In this document: one piece after another, positions 5,891 through 5,894 of the stretch
Layout of the letters: every line of letters begins with the position of its first letter
Numbering within the stretch: position 1 is the first letter of the stretch
Source: Legionellales bacterium UBA5158
Lineage (GTDB): Bacteria; Pseudomonadota; Gammaproteobacteria; DSM-16500
NCBI GenBank assembly: GCA_002413665.1
Contig: DHXK01000188.1
Coordinates: 1-5,894, forward strand
Direction: 5' to 3'
Length of the DNA: 5,894 nt
Translations under genes and position numbers: made by a program
The notes under the pieces: generated by a model
Seen by the model: the letters and a program-made list of their open reading frames with translations, nothing else
What the model was told of the DNA's origin: nothing
Database searches by the model: none

Positions 5891-5894
5891 CTAG

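Overview
The window is AT-rich DNA from a gammaproteobacterium. The protein types (a thiolase plus FadJ-like pair, a FadL-type porin, a thioredoxin-family protein ending in GCNIKWK, a GlpD fragment, and a small exported protein of a kind I associate with Legionella relatives) point to the order Legionellales or a close neighbour. That placement is an inference from protein style, not a database result.

Layout, left to right. Bases 1-338 (+) hold the C-terminal end of a thiolase, cut by the window edge. Its stop overlaps the start of a fused enoyl-CoA hydratase / 3-hydroxyacyl-CoA dehydrogenase (335-2383, +), so the two form a beta-oxidation operon. A strong G/C-rich hairpin (2409-2453) sits between this operon and a convergent gene for a cytoplasmic thioredoxin-fold protein (2507-3064, -). 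A divergent 207-bp intergenic region (3065-3271) leads to a FadL/OmpP1-family outer-membrane fatty-acid channel (3272-4615, +), which ends at a rho-independent terminator (4622-4668). Convergent to it lies a 141-residue exported protein of unknown function with four cysteines in the mature part (4667-5092, -). The right edge (5219-5890, -) holds the C-terminal 223 residues of aerobic glycerol-3-phosphate dehydrogenase GlpD. In that frame a TAG stop appears at the last complete codon of the window, so the gene looks broken unless this is a sequence error.

Taken together, FadL would bring long-chain fatty acids through the outer membrane and the thiolase/FadJ pair would run the last three steps of the beta-oxidation cycle. 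GlpD, if functional, would oxidise the glycerol-3-phosphate released from the same lipids. A lipid-catabolism neighbourhood is therefore a fair reading, though the genes occupy several transcription units. I see no mobile element, CRISPR array, tRNA or rRNA, and no intergenic stretch over 300 bases. The least explained items are the small four-cysteine exported protein and the in-frame stop in glpD. I found no convincing evidence of a wholly new multi-gene system.
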